Origin: Bacillota bacterium
GTDB taxonomy: Bacteria > Bacillota > Clostridia > Clostridiales > Clostridiaceae
Reading direction: 5' to 3'
DNA length: 44,051 nt
Assembly (NCBI GenBank): GCA_023435985.1
Contig: JAEZKY010000325.1
Span: 1 to 44,051, forward strand
Both the position numbers and the translations under genes were made by a program. Below the pieces are notes generated by a model. The model had not been told where the DNA came from. It did no database searches and worked only from the letters and a program-made list of their open reading frames with translations. Shown one piece after another: positions 1-7,501 of the stretch; the stretch's first letter is position 1, and each line of letters starts with the position of its first letter.

Positions 1-1
1 A

Positions 2-121
2 GATTGGGTAGAAGTTACATCAGAAGAAAGAAAATATTTACTGATGTATAAATCTAGAGATACTTTAGCTCAATATATAAAGAAAAAAATTCATGATTTA
101 TTTTTAGGTAGAATATTATGA
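2..121 (+). CDS. C-terminal end of an unknown protein (cut by window edge)
   Basis: An open frame enters from the left edge and ends at a TGA at 119-121, giving 39 residues that finish ...HDLFLGRIL. It is charged and probably helical. The stop overlaps the ATG of the next gene (ATGA), the usual sign of translational coupling, so the two belong to one operon. I do not recognise the family from this tail, and the start lies outside the window. Confidence 0.6.
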   Translation, partial: DWVEVTSEERKYLLMYKSRDTLAQYIKKKIHDLFLGRIL

Positions 122-468
122 ATTCATCAACAGAAAATTCAATTAATTCTAATGATTATGACTGTGTAGATAATACGAGTATATCTGTTAAGTCTAGTGA
201 AATTGATTCAGATAATGTTGTTAAGAATGCTAACGCTACTACTATTGAAATTTCTGATACAAATGATAAAATGCTACTTTTTAAAAACAAACAAGACATA
301 TTAAATTTATATATAAAATTTAATAAAAAGCAAAGCAAAATATTGAAAGAACTCAATGAAACAAAAAAGGGTTATACGGTAAATGATTTTAAATTAAAAC
401 TTATTAGTGATGGAGAAGCAATAGATTTATTGACACAGATGAGATTGATTGCAAATAATAATAGCTAA
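118..468 (+). CDS. Hypothetical protein, 116 aa
   Basis: The start ATG overlaps the stop of the upstream frame, with only a weak GGTAG-like site before it, so translation is probably coupled to that gene. The first ~50 residues are rich in Ser, Asn and Asp and look disordered. Residues ~50-116 are charged and likely form helices (LLFKNKQDILNLYIKF, later KQSKILKELNE). No signal peptide, membrane segment or known motif is visible. The same-operon partner is also unknown, so no function is proposed. Calling it real rests on the overlap with its neighbour and a codon pattern like that of the surrounding genes. Confidence 0.6.
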   Translation: MNSSTENSINSNDYDCVDNTSISVKSSEIDSDNVVKNANATTIEISDTNDKMLLFKNKQDILNLYIKFNKKQSKILKELNETKKGYTVNDFKLKLISDGEAIDLLTQMRLIANNNS

Positions 469-525
469 AAATTGAGCAGATAATGATTATGTAATCGTTG
501 AATCATAATAATAAGTTTTTAAAAT

Positions 526-609
526 TTGGCAAAGCAGTTGAAAGACTGCAATCCAAAGCTAAGGGTCCTTTAGTTTAAAGAATATAGCAGCCAGTAGTAA
601 ACCTTCGCC
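526..609 (+). ncRNA. Probable cyclic di-GMP-I (GEMM-I) riboswitch
   Basis: The order of conserved blocks fits the GEMM-I aptamer: GGCAAA at 528-533; a six-base-pair stem 534-539/544-549 capped by a GAAA tetraloop at 540-543; CAAAGC at ~554-559; a GG..CC segment; then AGC and a closing AAACC near 599-604. The tetraloop and the GGCAAA and CAAAGC blocks are the classic signature of this class. It is followed about 60 nt later by a terminator (667-707), which suits control of transcription elongation. The second half of the aptamer is a less perfect match, so a covariance-model check would settle it. Confidence 0.62.
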
Positions 610-666
610 TATTTTTTTGACAAATAGTGAATATATAAAATGAGTAAAAATAAATAACGGATTGTG

Positions 667-707
667 AAATCGCATTATTCAAGAGATTGAATCTGTGATT
701 TTTTTAA
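667..707 (+). terminator. Intrinsic terminator downstream of the c-di-GMP-type aptamer
   Basis: Arms 667-674 and 694-701 form an 8-bp stem with one G-U pair. An inner stem (ATTCA/TGAAT) extends it, and a T run follows. A close relative of this hairpin lies at 3491-3532. It may be the expression platform of the riboswitch. Confidence 0.65.
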
Positions 708-737
708 TACGTAATTTTAAAATAGGGAGAGTCATTT

Positions 738-875
738 ATGGAAAAAATAGTGCTATGCCGGGGAATTAATCCATTTAAAATCAAACTAATAAAGGCTTGT
801 GAACTATATTTTTTATGAACATGAATATATCTCTAAACCAACACAGTTAGTACAAAAACTATATTTAAAATATTA
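738..875 (+). pseudogene. Frameshifted gene remnant after the riboswitch
   Basis: A good ribosome site (GGGAGA) precedes the ATG at 738, which opens only 26 codons (begins MEKIVLCRG) before TGA at 816-818. Shifting one base forward gives a continuation that ends in QLVQKLYLKY and a TAA near 873. This reads as a short gene broken by one frameshift, or the eroded start of a larger gene. It is the first possible target of the upstream riboswitch. The product is not recognised. Confidence 0.35.
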
Positions 876-1139
876 AAATAAGCCCCTACAAAGAGGAGAG
901 TACAACAAGGAGATTTAATAAAAATAATGATTTAGATTTATTTTTTATCATATGAAATAGATAGGTGAATGTGATAAGAAGTTATAGAAACCAATACAGA
1001 ACACTAAAATTCCAAGTAATTGTCCACCACTACTTAGGGGGTGATCTATGAGGCAAAACATTTTGCTGTAACAGTGAAATTGCAAGGGTAAAACATTAAT
1101 AATATGTGTATGTTTTTAAGATCTATTCAACAATCTGGA
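876..1139. other. Spacer without a supportable gene
   Basis: It contains a few ribosome-site-like purine runs and a seven-codon frame (MRQNILL) after GGGGGTGAT at ~1036-1045, which I take as debris. Nothing else is visible apart from the terminator hairpin at its right end. Confidence 0.5.
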
Positions 1140-1177
1140 AAAAGACCATATCTTCAAGATTGGCAATATGGTCTTTT
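1140..1177. terminator. Bidirectional terminator hairpin
   Basis: Arms AAAAGACCATAT (1140-1151) and ATATGGTCTTTT (1166-1177) form a perfect 12-bp stem ending in T on either strand. It can stop both rightward readthrough and the leftward deacetylase transcript. Confidence 0.75.
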
Positions 1178-1306
1178 GAAAAAATATGCATGATGTTTTA
1201 CATAACTCAACAATCTTATGGTTTAGAGTTGTTGTTTTTGGTTTTATTGATTCTTGCAAAATGATCTTACACTTAAAATAATTGGTTGATTTATTTTTCA
1301 GTCATA

Positions 1307-2041
1307 TTAATATCCAGTTGTAAGCTTTCTCGAGAAAACTGATATTGAGTCACCGTTAGCAATTATAATACGTGGTAATTCATACTTGTTGTTGGCAGAT
1401 GAACTTAAACCTCCGCTTACTGTAAAACCACCTTTATAACCTAAATTCTGAAGAACTGAGATTGTGGTTGAATTATAATTTCCAGAAGGGTATGCAAGGG
1501 AACTAGTAGCATTGTTTGTTATTGATTTAATCTTTGTATTTGCATTATTTATAGCTGAGTATTGAGTATTCCAGTCTGAAGTAAGTGATTGATGGTTGGT
1601 AGTATGATTTTCTATATCAATTCCATTGGCTGACAATATTTGCAATTGAGCGCTTGTAAGATGACCGCTAGTATTTAGCCAGTCAGAAACAGCAAATTGA
1701 GTTGCTTTAAAACCATATTGTTTCAAAACAGTATATACATTTGTATAGAAATCGCTTGTACTATCATCGAATGTAAGCAATACAGGTTTAGTTGGGGGAG
1801 TAGAGGTTCCGTTCAATATGCTGTAATATTGATTGAGGGACAAAGTTGTATAACCGTTGTTCTTCAGGTAAGCCATGTCGTTCTTAAATTCTGTAAGACT
1901 AAATTGATATGTGCCACTTGGATTTTGAGTAACAACATGATAAAGAAGCACAGGAATTTTTGTCGTTGAACTAGCGAAAGCAACAACGTTTGTAGAAGCT
2001 AAAATAAATAGAGAAAGAATAAGAGTAACTAATTTTTTCAT
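1307..2041 (-). CDS. Secreted polysaccharide deacetylase family protein (NodB domain)
   Basis: This 244-aa protein starts with a Sec signal peptide (hydrophobic stretch ending ...VVAFAS). The NodB homology domain of carbohydrate esterase family 4 follows. The TFDD motif near residue 90 holds the catalytic and metal-binding aspartates, and HTTNH near residue 145 holds the two metal histidines. Such enzymes remove N- or O-acetyl groups from chitin, peptidoglycan or xylan outside the cell; the substrate cannot be told from sequence. The domain lies directly behind the signal peptide and there is no binding module. The start is backed by an AAGGAAG ribosome site. It is transcribed alone, away from the secreted-protein pair to its right. 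Confidence 0.88.
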   Translation of the reverse strand: MKKLVTLILSLFILASTNVVAFASSTTKIPVLLYHVVTQNPSGTYQFSLTEFKNDMAYLKNNGYTTLSLNQYYSILNGTSTPPTKPVLLTFDDSTSDFYTNVYTVLKQYGFKATQFAVSDWLNTSGHLTSAQLQILSANGIDIENHTTNHQSLTSDWNTQYSAINNANTKIKSITNNATSSLAYPSGNYNSTTISVLQNLGYKGGFTVSGGLSSSANNKYELPRIIIANGDSISVFSRKLTTGY

Positions 2042-2598
2042 TAAAATCTTCCTTTCTTAAATCGAATATGGGTAGAGTGCAAGAAATATTTTGCGCAAAA
2101 TAAGTAAAAAATAAAGGTTTATATACAGCGTGACATGCGTACATATAAATTTATGACTTATAAAGAAAATATATACTTTGAAGTTTTGATGAGTATGTGA
2201 GATTGTTGGAATTATATGCAATACTTAAGTTTAAGTGGAACGAAAAACAGTCGGAAATTAAAAGGCAAGAAGTTATTAAAAAGGGATGCTTTCACACTAA
2301 TAAAACAAAGAAAATTGCAACTATATCTAAAATACACTTCTTACAGTGTGATATATGATTTAAACGAAAATATATTAGAATAATAAGTAATTCTAATATA
2401 TTTTGCAGTATGTAGAAAGTGCGTATTAAATTAAGAAATGTTCTTTGAAAATTGAACAATGTGATATTTAAAATATATATTATAATTGATTGGTAACCCA
2501 AATTAGATGTGAGCTAATACTTATTACCTTCAGATCTAAAAAGCATATGAATAGTAATATATTTATTACGTAAAATAAAACTGAAAGGTGGGCGACTA
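2042..2598. other. Long spacer with hairpin and rRNA-leader-like segment
   Basis: This 557-bp spacer carries the deacetylase promoter side and a long leader for the gene at 2599. It has a perfect 14-bp hairpin (2368-2381/2390-2403), a 17-nt segment identical to the rRNA leader at the right end of the window (2442-2458), and a GGTAA...TTACC stem near 2488-2527. An unstarted open frame around 2200-2360 (ELYAILKF...) looks like gene debris. No complete gene is supported. Confidence 0.5.
2368..2403. terminator. Perfect 14-bp hairpin, terminator-like
   Basis: The arms are AAATATATTAGAAT and its exact complement around an 8-nt loop. The T tract after it is short, so it could be an RNA processing or stability hairpin instead of a terminator. 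Confidence 0.45.
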
Positions 2599-2931
2599 AT
2601 GAAAAGATTTGTTGCTATATTTTTAATTTTTTTATGTTTAACATTTAGTGTAATTAGATTAATACCTGCATTCGCAGTTGGAAATATATTTACGCAAGGT
2701 ATTTATAAATTATCTGATTTTAATATTTCAAATACCGGTATTTTTACTATTCAAAATGTTTCAGAAACTGAAGGCATGTATTTATATATTTTAAATGAAA
2801 ATCAAGATACAATGGAATCGATACGATTAGCACCAAGTATACAAAAGTTCGATACAGTACCTATCAAGACTAGCTATACCATTTTAATAATTGGTAAAGG
2901 AGAAGTATATATTACTCCAAGATTAGCATAA
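2599..2931 (+). CDS. Small secreted protein, first of a tandem paralogous pair
   Basis: This 110-aa protein has a strong signal peptide with a predicted cut after ...PAFA near residue 26, leaving a mature chain of ~84 residues. The mature part shares the pattern F-x-QGIY-LSDF-IS at its start, DTVP near residue 87 and GEVYITP near the end with the next gene. It is probably a small beta-rich extracellular domain; I do not recognise a family. A GGTGGG ribosome site supports the start. The two genes are 43 bp apart and likely co-transcribed. The mature part has no cysteines, so it is not a cysteine-stabilised peptide. Confidence 0.75.
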   Translation: MKRFVAIFLIFLCLTFSVIRLIPAFAVGNIFTQGIYKLSDFNISNTGIFTIQNVSETEGMYLYILNENQDTMESIRLAPSIQKFDTVPIKTSYTILIIGKGEVYITPRLA

Positions 2932-2974
2932 ATGGTGACTTTGTTTAACACTTTAATTTAAAGGGGATGTATTT

Positions 2975-3307
2975 ATGAAGAAATTTACTATTCTATTCTT
3001 GATTTTTTTATGTTTATTCTCTAATATAATCGGATTAAAACCTGCATTTTCAGTTTCTAATACCTTTAAGCAAGGTATTTATAACTTGTCTGATTTTAAG
3101 ATTTCATCAGGTAATATTTATATTGTTAGTAATATTTCAAAAACGAATAGTGTTCGTGTGATCATTTTTAATAAAAATTATATTCCAATTCAAGATGTAA
3201 AACTAGAGCCTAATTCATTAAATATAGATACAGTACCCATGATGCCTGAGTACATATTGGTAGTAACTGGTGGCGGTGAAGTAACTATCACTCCCAAATC
3301 ACCATAA
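2975..3307 (+). CDS. Small secreted protein, second of a tandem paralogous pair
   Basis: It has the same length (110 aa) as its upstream neighbour and the same plan: signal peptide ending near ...PAFS, then F-x-QGIYNLSDFKIS, a central strand-rich part, DTVP and GEVTITP near the C-terminus. By eye about half of the positions are identical, so the pair arose by tandem duplication and has had time to diverge. It has its own AAGGGGATG ribosome site. Both stop codons are followed by near-identical sequence (ATGACTTTGTTTAAC), showing that the duplicated unit included the 3' flank. Function unknown. Confidence 0.75.
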   Translation: MKKFTILFLIFLCLFSNIIGLKPAFSVSNTFKQGIYNLSDFKISSGNIYIVSNISKTNSVRVIIFNKNYIPIQDVKLEPNSLNIDTVPMMPEYILVVTGGGEVTITPKSP

Positions 3308-3490
3308 ATAATGACTTTGTTTAACTCTTAGTTAAAATTTATCACAGCCTTTAAAAGAAAAAAGGTAAGTAGTATTGATTGCTAAACTCTTGTATTTATT
3401 AAAGTTTCTAGTAAATAAAAGCTTAAAGAGTATACTTGTAATTTAATATTTTTATATTATGAATCAATAAAAAAGAAATAATAAATTGCA

Positions 3491-3532
3491 AAATCGCATT
3501 ATTTAAGAAATTGAATTTGTGATATTTTTTTA
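3491..3532 (+). terminator. Intrinsic terminator, relative of the one at 667
   Basis: AAATCGCA (3491-3498) pairs with the TGTGAT.. arm near 3518; an inner ATTTA/TGAAT stem differs from the 667 copy by changes that keep pairing. A T run follows. It ends the secreted-protein transcript. Confidence 0.6.
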
Positions 3533-3603
3533 TTAATTCCGTTACTTTTATATTTTTATAGCATCTATATAGATGAGAATAAAAATAATAGGAGGAATTT
3601 ATT

Positions 3604-3960
3604 ATGAAGAACTATGATAACTTTTTTATGGGAGTAAGCAATTTAGCAGAGGCTAGAAAGTATTATGAAAGCACCTTAGGATTAAAATTAAAATTTGATT
3701 TTTCTAAAAAAGGAATGATTGCTTTTAATGTTGGAGACGAAGAGCCGGCAATTATTTTAAAAGACGAAAGTGTATTCCCAGATATTAAACCAACAATTTG
3801 GTTCGAAGTTGAAAATGTTGAAGATGAGTATAGTAAATTAAAAGAAAATGGTGTTAAGTTTTTGTCTGAACCTTTTGAAATAATGACAGGAATAGCTGTA
3901 GAATTTGAAGATCCATTTGGAAATAGACTAGGTATTACAGACTATACAAAGAGAAAATAG
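3604..3960 (+). CDS. VOC (glyoxalase/bleomycin-resistance/dioxygenase) family protein
   Basis: This is a single vicinal-oxygen-chelate module of 118 aa, made of the usual two beta-alpha-beta-beta-beta units. Signs are the opening NFFMGVSNLAEARKYYES (first unit with the Y-Y helix), GLKLKFDF, the second unit WFEVENVEDEYSKLKENG, and the FEDPFGNRLGITDY end typical of the fold. Family members act as metal-dependent lyases, dioxygenases or as antibiotic/toxin binders. The particular reaction cannot be assigned. The start is well supported by AGGAGG. It stands alone; flanking genes give no functional clue. Confidence 0.85.
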   Translation: MKNYDNFFMGVSNLAEARKYYESTLGLKLKFDFSKKGMIAFNVGDEEPAIILKDESVFPDIKPTIWFEVENVEDEYSKLKENGVKFLSEPFEIMTGIAVEFEDPFGNRLGITDYTKRK

Positions 3961-4028
3961 CAGATTTTAAATGCCGCAACATAGCGTATAATGTATCTTT
4001 AATAGGAGGGATTTATTCAACTACATAA

Positions 4029-4157
4029 ATACAAAATGGAAGTTTCACTCTTTTAGGGTGTGCAGCAGCATTTGCTAAAGGATATAAGGATTATACAACT
4101 TATATTAATAAAGTAAGAGAAAATCCAGGATATTTTCTTTGGAAAGTTAATAAATGA
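4029..4157 (+). pseudogene. C-terminal gene fragment, unknown family
   Basis: An open frame with no start codon encodes ~42 residues ending in ENPGYFLWKVNK and a TGA. It begins right after an in-frame TAA (4026-4028). A sound ribosome site (AGGAGGG, ~4002-4010) lies upstream without a usable reading frame, suggesting an internal deletion that left the 5' and 3' edges of a gene. I do not recognise the protein. Confidence 0.35.
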
Positions 4158-4266
4158 TATTTCATTAGTTGAAAAATATAAAAATATGAAATTATATAGA
4201 ATTTTTTATGTTATAATGTTAATATTGTAAATGAATTGATAATTTGATCATTATTAATAAAATATG

Positions 4267-4390
4267 TAAATTGGAAGCTGTGAAAAACTTTCTTATTTTG
4301 GGCACATTGAGAGTTTAGAGCTAGTTGTGCAACCGACCAATTAAATTTACTAATCTTTTAAGATTAGTAAATTTTAATTGGTCCTTTTTA
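4267..4390 (+). promoter_or_regulatory. Attenuator-like leader, possible unassigned riboswitch, before the hemerythrin gene
   Basis: A structured segment (4269-4342) can be closed by AATTGG (4269-4274) pairing with CCAATT (4337-4342), and contains a GCACA/TGTGC stem (4302-4306/4326-4330). The CCAATT strand is also the left arm of a very strong terminator (4335-4355 pairing with 4362-4383, one bulge, then CCTTTTTATTT). The two pairings exclude each other, the layout of a riboswitch or other transcription attenuator. A TATAAT lies upstream near 4221. The aptamer-like part matches no riboswitch class that I know. Confidence 0.5.
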
Positions 4391-4454
4391 TTTATAAATT
4401 AAAAGGTAGTAATATGAAAAATTATATTATAATATTAAAATTTGGGGTGATCTT

Positions 4455-4847
4455 ATGATTAAGTGGAAAGAAGAATATGCGCTTGGAATAGACCATATTG
4501 ATGAACAACATGAAAAATTATTTGAAATTGCAGAACGTGCATATGAATTACTGAATAATGATTTTATTACAGATAAGTATGATAAAATTATTGAGATACT
4601 TGGTGAACTAAAAGAATATACTGTATTTCATTTTAAATCAGAAGAAAAATACATGTTAAGCATAAGGTATAAAAGATTTCTTTCTCATAAAGTAGAGCAT
4701 GAAAACTTTATAAATGAAATTAATAACATTAATTTAAATGTAATTGATTTAAATCAGGATGAATATGTAAAAGGATTATTAGAATTTATAATAGATTGGA
4801 TAGATAAACATATTTTAAATCAAGACAAGCTTATAGTTGAAGATTAA
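4455..4847 (+). CDS. Bacteriohemerythrin
   Basis: This 130-aa single-domain hemerythrin forms a four-helix bundle around a non-haem di-iron centre that binds O2. The full ligand set is visible: His19 (in IDEQHE), His59 and Glu63 (HFKSEE), His78 and His82 (HKVEH), His119 and Asp124 (KHILNQD). Length is normal for the prokaryotic single-domain type. In anaerobes these are thought to carry, sense or scavenge oxygen. It sits behind a leader with a strong terminator, so expression is probably set by attenuation. The ribosome site is GGGGTGAT. It appears to be a single-gene unit. Confidence 0.9.
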   Translation: MIKWKEEYALGIDHIDEQHEKLFEIAERAYELLNNDFITDKYDKIIEILGELKEYTVFHFKSEEKYMLSIRYKRFLSHKVEHENFINEINNINLNVIDLNQDEYVKGLLEFIIDWIDKHILNQDKLIVED

Positions 4848-4849
4848 GA

Positions 4850-5484
4850 TATTTAAACTTTAATTTTTGTTTATTTAGTTAATATTAAGAAAAACAGACA
4901 ATAGTGCTATTTTATGACTGTATTTATATGTTTAAAGAAAAAAGTATTTTTTTCTTTAAGCATTGTGATAATATTTATACTGTAAATAGCCGGTTATCTA
5001 TAAAAATGATTGTAGAGTTATTAAGAAGTTTAAGAGATTTATTTTAGTTTAATTTGGATTTAGTATTAAAAATTTGTGCGCACGAGTTTTAAGGGTTTTA
5101 GTGAGTTTTATATGTATATTTAGTGATGAATATATTATAATTATTATGGCTAAATTGCACAAACACAAGCCAATAGAGGTAGATTAGGTAAAAATACTTA
5201 GTCTACTTTTATTTACTTTAAAGCAAAGTAGTAATAGATCTACATAATATGATAGTGGTAATGGTAACTAACGAGTGAATGAATGGGAGGCAATAAGGAT
5301 AGTAATAGAACTTGAGACAGTGTAAAGTTCTCAAAAGGCAGTAGATAGGAACAATCAAGATACTGATTTGACTATTTTTAAGTTAAATTAAAAGCTTTTC
5401 TGAAATTGATAGCAAATTAAGTTAATTATCATAGTATGTAATTAAGTGATAATAATTTAATAATTAGTAACCGGAGGAAATAAA
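4850..5484. other. 635-bp spacer with a dispersed hairpin copy
   Basis: No gene is supported. It holds an imperfect copy (about 5338-5366) of the hairpin repeat seen at 6005 and 43502, and a TTGAG...CTCAA stem near 5311-5335 that, with the following hairpin, could be part of a leader or small RNA. The last 25 bases contain the CGGAGG ribosome site of the next gene. Confidence 0.4.
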
Positions 5485-5895
5485 ATGCGTAACTACGATG
5501 AAGAAAATTATGATGAAGAAAGATATAATAAAGATAATGAACATGAAGATAAAAAAGACGTTTGTTGCGAAAAAAGAAATTATCCAACAGCTGATGCATT
5601 AGAAGAAGCTTATAATGAAGGTATTAGAAAAGGATATTGTGAAGGAGTTGAATCTGGAAGAAAAGAAGGGTTCAATAAAGGTTATGAAGAGGGTAAAGAA
5701 AAGGGCAAAGAAGAAGGTAAAAAAGAGTGGTTCGAAGAGGGATACGAAAAGGGAAAAGAAGATGGTTTCGATGAAGGCTTAGAGAAAGGTAAAAAAGAGA
5801 GCTTTAATGAAGGCTATGAAAAAGGTGTCAAAGATGGATGTAAGAAAATAAAGGAAAAAGCCTTAGACTGTATAGAGAAATTTGAATGCTGTTAA
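5485..5895 (+). CDS. GxxxG-repeat, highly charged hypothetical protein
   Basis: This 136-aa protein has an acidic N-terminus (~residues 1-25, with CC at 27-28) and then ~75 residues in which Gly recurs every fourth position in units such as EGYEKGKE and KGKEEGKK. Cysteines cluster at both ends (CC and ...FECC). The Gly/Glu/Lys tetrad resembles the deca-GX3 part of Yae1-like proteins and repetitive parts of spore-associated proteins; homology is not implied. The start is fixed by CGGAGG. A perfect terminator follows. Function unknown; a long helical, surface-charged rod with disulfide-capable ends is an inference. Confidence 0.7.
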   Translation: MRNYDEENYDEERYNKDNEHEDKKDVCCEKRNYPTADALEEAYNEGIRKGYCEGVESGRKEGFNKGYEEGKEKGKEEGKKEWFEEGYEKGKEDGFDEGLEKGKKESFNEGYEKGVKDGCKKIKEKALDCIEKFECC

Positions 5896-6004
5896 AAAGT
5901 AAATATATATTTAGACTAGTAGAAGAATCTATGTCATTTAAATTAATTTCTAATTAATAATTTAGTATTATATATAGCTTAATTGTAAGTTATTTATTTT
6001 TTTG

Positions 6005-6041
6005 AGCAGTAGCTGATAGCAATCTAGCTACTGCTTATTTG
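6005..6041 (+). terminator. Terminator of the GxxxG-repeat gene; dispersed hairpin family member
   Basis: AGCAGTAGCT (6005-6014) pairs perfectly with AGCTACTGCT (6026-6035) around an 11-nt loop, followed by TATTT. The same hairpin type recurs at ~5338 and 43502. Confidence 0.75.
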
Positions 6042-6238
6042 ATAGCTGGTGAAAAATATTGAGTTTTAAAGTATAAGAACATAGATGATTATTTATATTA
6101 TAGTGGAAGACAAGAAAAATGTTACTAAAACAAATATAGAGACTATATAAAAACACAATCCATTTGAATGAATAGATTTATTCAAGTAAGCCATAATATA
6201 AGGGGTAAGATATGTTATTAATGAGAGGCTTTAATATA

Positions 6239-6290
6239 AATAATAGAGGTAGTATTTATAGTTACAAGGATAAATACTACCTCTATTATT
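6239..6290. terminator. Perfect 20-bp inverted repeat between convergent genes
   Basis: Arms 6239-6258 and 6271-6290 are exact complements around a 12-nt loop. The T tract is interrupted. It lies between convergent genes and may act as a bidirectional terminator. Confidence 0.5.
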
Positions 6291-6454
6291 ATTGGGATAA
6301 AATGCATACAACTTAATTAGTGGCGTAGTATAAAATAGTATACATTTCTTATAATTTTAAATCTAATTCATTATCATTAAATTTTATATAAACATAAATT
6401 ACACACTTATTTACATGGTTAACATAAGGTTATATATCAGAATTGTAATACTTA

Positions 6455-7501
6455 TTATTGACCAAGTAAAAAGTGAAGATTATCAAGTGTTAAAGGATAT
6501 ATATAATCAATATCCATTTTTGGTTCCCAAATAAAACCATCGCTTCGAGTAATTTTACCTTGAACCTGATATAATTCTTTTGCAGCATATTGATTTTCTG
6601 GTAAAGGTAATGGTGCTTGGATTCCTCCCATTTGTTGTACTCCATTGACAAGTTTATAAAATCCAGTCCAATATGCTCCATTGCCATCATTAGAAATATA
6701 CAATTTGGAAATAAGAGCTTGGTTAGGGATAAACGGAGCGTTGGTTAAGTCTACTTGTTGATATGGAGATAACCATGGGCCAGCACTGCCATAATCGTTA
6801 TATCCAAAATTAAATCTCATACCTAAATCCATATAACCGGTTGTACCACTTTTATATGCGCCTCCAAAATATAAAGAGTAATTTTGTTGACTGAAGTTAT
6901 TTTCTATCCCAGTTTTTGCGTCTACAACTGCATAATAAGTTCCTGGATTACAGTTAAAATAAATTGCTTCGGTTGCATTTCCAGTTTGTTCAGATTGTAG
7001 TCCTGCAATTTGTCCATTCGGTAGAATTTGCAATATATACAAATCATAATCGCAATTATTAGGTATATTAGTCAATATTGCGGCTGCTACTCCACCATTT
7101 GCATCTAAATCAGATTGAGTTATATCTATTTTATACCAATCCTCATCTGTAGCAGAATTAAGATTTGCTTGAATTACTTGATTTTTAATACCTGATGTTG
7201 CCACACCAGAGTTATCGTTTGGCTCATATTTATCGGGTGTGTATGGATCAGTAGTTGAATCTAAAGTCTTTACATTAGAAGATTTATTTAATTCATCTTT
7301 CAATTTTGACTGCACATTCGTGCTAAAATCATCCATATTTAAAACATTTACCTGTTTTTTGATATTATTCTCCATTGTAGTTTTAAGGGAATCATTTTTA
7401 AATGCTAAATCAGATTTGTAATTATTTTCTGCTGCAAAAACATTGCTTGAAAATAATAACTGCATAACTGCTACTAATGAAATTATTTTATGAAACTTCA
7501 T
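6455..7501 (-). CDS. Secreted protein with pre-peptidase C-terminal (PPC)-like domain
   Basis: This 348-aa protein has a clear signal peptide (cut after ...SNVFA). Residues ~25-85 form a charged pro-region-like stretch. A PPC-type beta-sandwich follows: the YEPNDN start, a DEDWYKIDI centre and a YDLYILQ strand near residues 90-215 match the family pattern of YEPND...DxDWY...DLYL. The last ~130 residues (rich in Gly, Tyr, Trp) are unassigned. PPC domains usually ride on secreted proteases or collagenases and help in secretion or binding, but no protease motif such as HExxH or GTS is visible here. The start has an AGGAGG site. Transcribed alone. Confidence 0.75.
   Translation of the reverse strand: MKFHKIISLVAVMQLLFSSNVFAAENNYKSDLAFKNDSLKTTMENNIKKQVNVLNMDDFSTNVQSKLKDELNKSSNVKTLDSTTDPYTPDKYEPNDNSGVATSGIKNQVIQANLNSATDEDWYKIDITQSDLDANGGVAAAILTNIPNNCDYDLYILQILPNGQIAGLQSEQTGNATEAIYFNCNPGTYYAVVDAKTGIENNFSQQNYSLYFGGAYKSGTTGYMDLGMRFNFGYNDYGSAGPWLSPYQQVDLTNAPFIPNQALISKLYISNDGNGAYWTGFYKLVNGVQQMGGIQAPLPLPENQYAAKELYQVQGKITRSDGFIWEPKMDIDYIYPLTLDNLHFLLGQ

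Noticed and set aside
1020..1110. Second c-di-GMP aptamer around GGCAAAACATT
   Set aside because: It has no GAAA-capped stem and no CAAAGC block in the right order.
2292..2501. Minus-strand 69-codon frame, hydrophobic
   Set aside because: It runs through a perfect hairpin and the rRNA-leader-like segment; composition follows from A/T richness.
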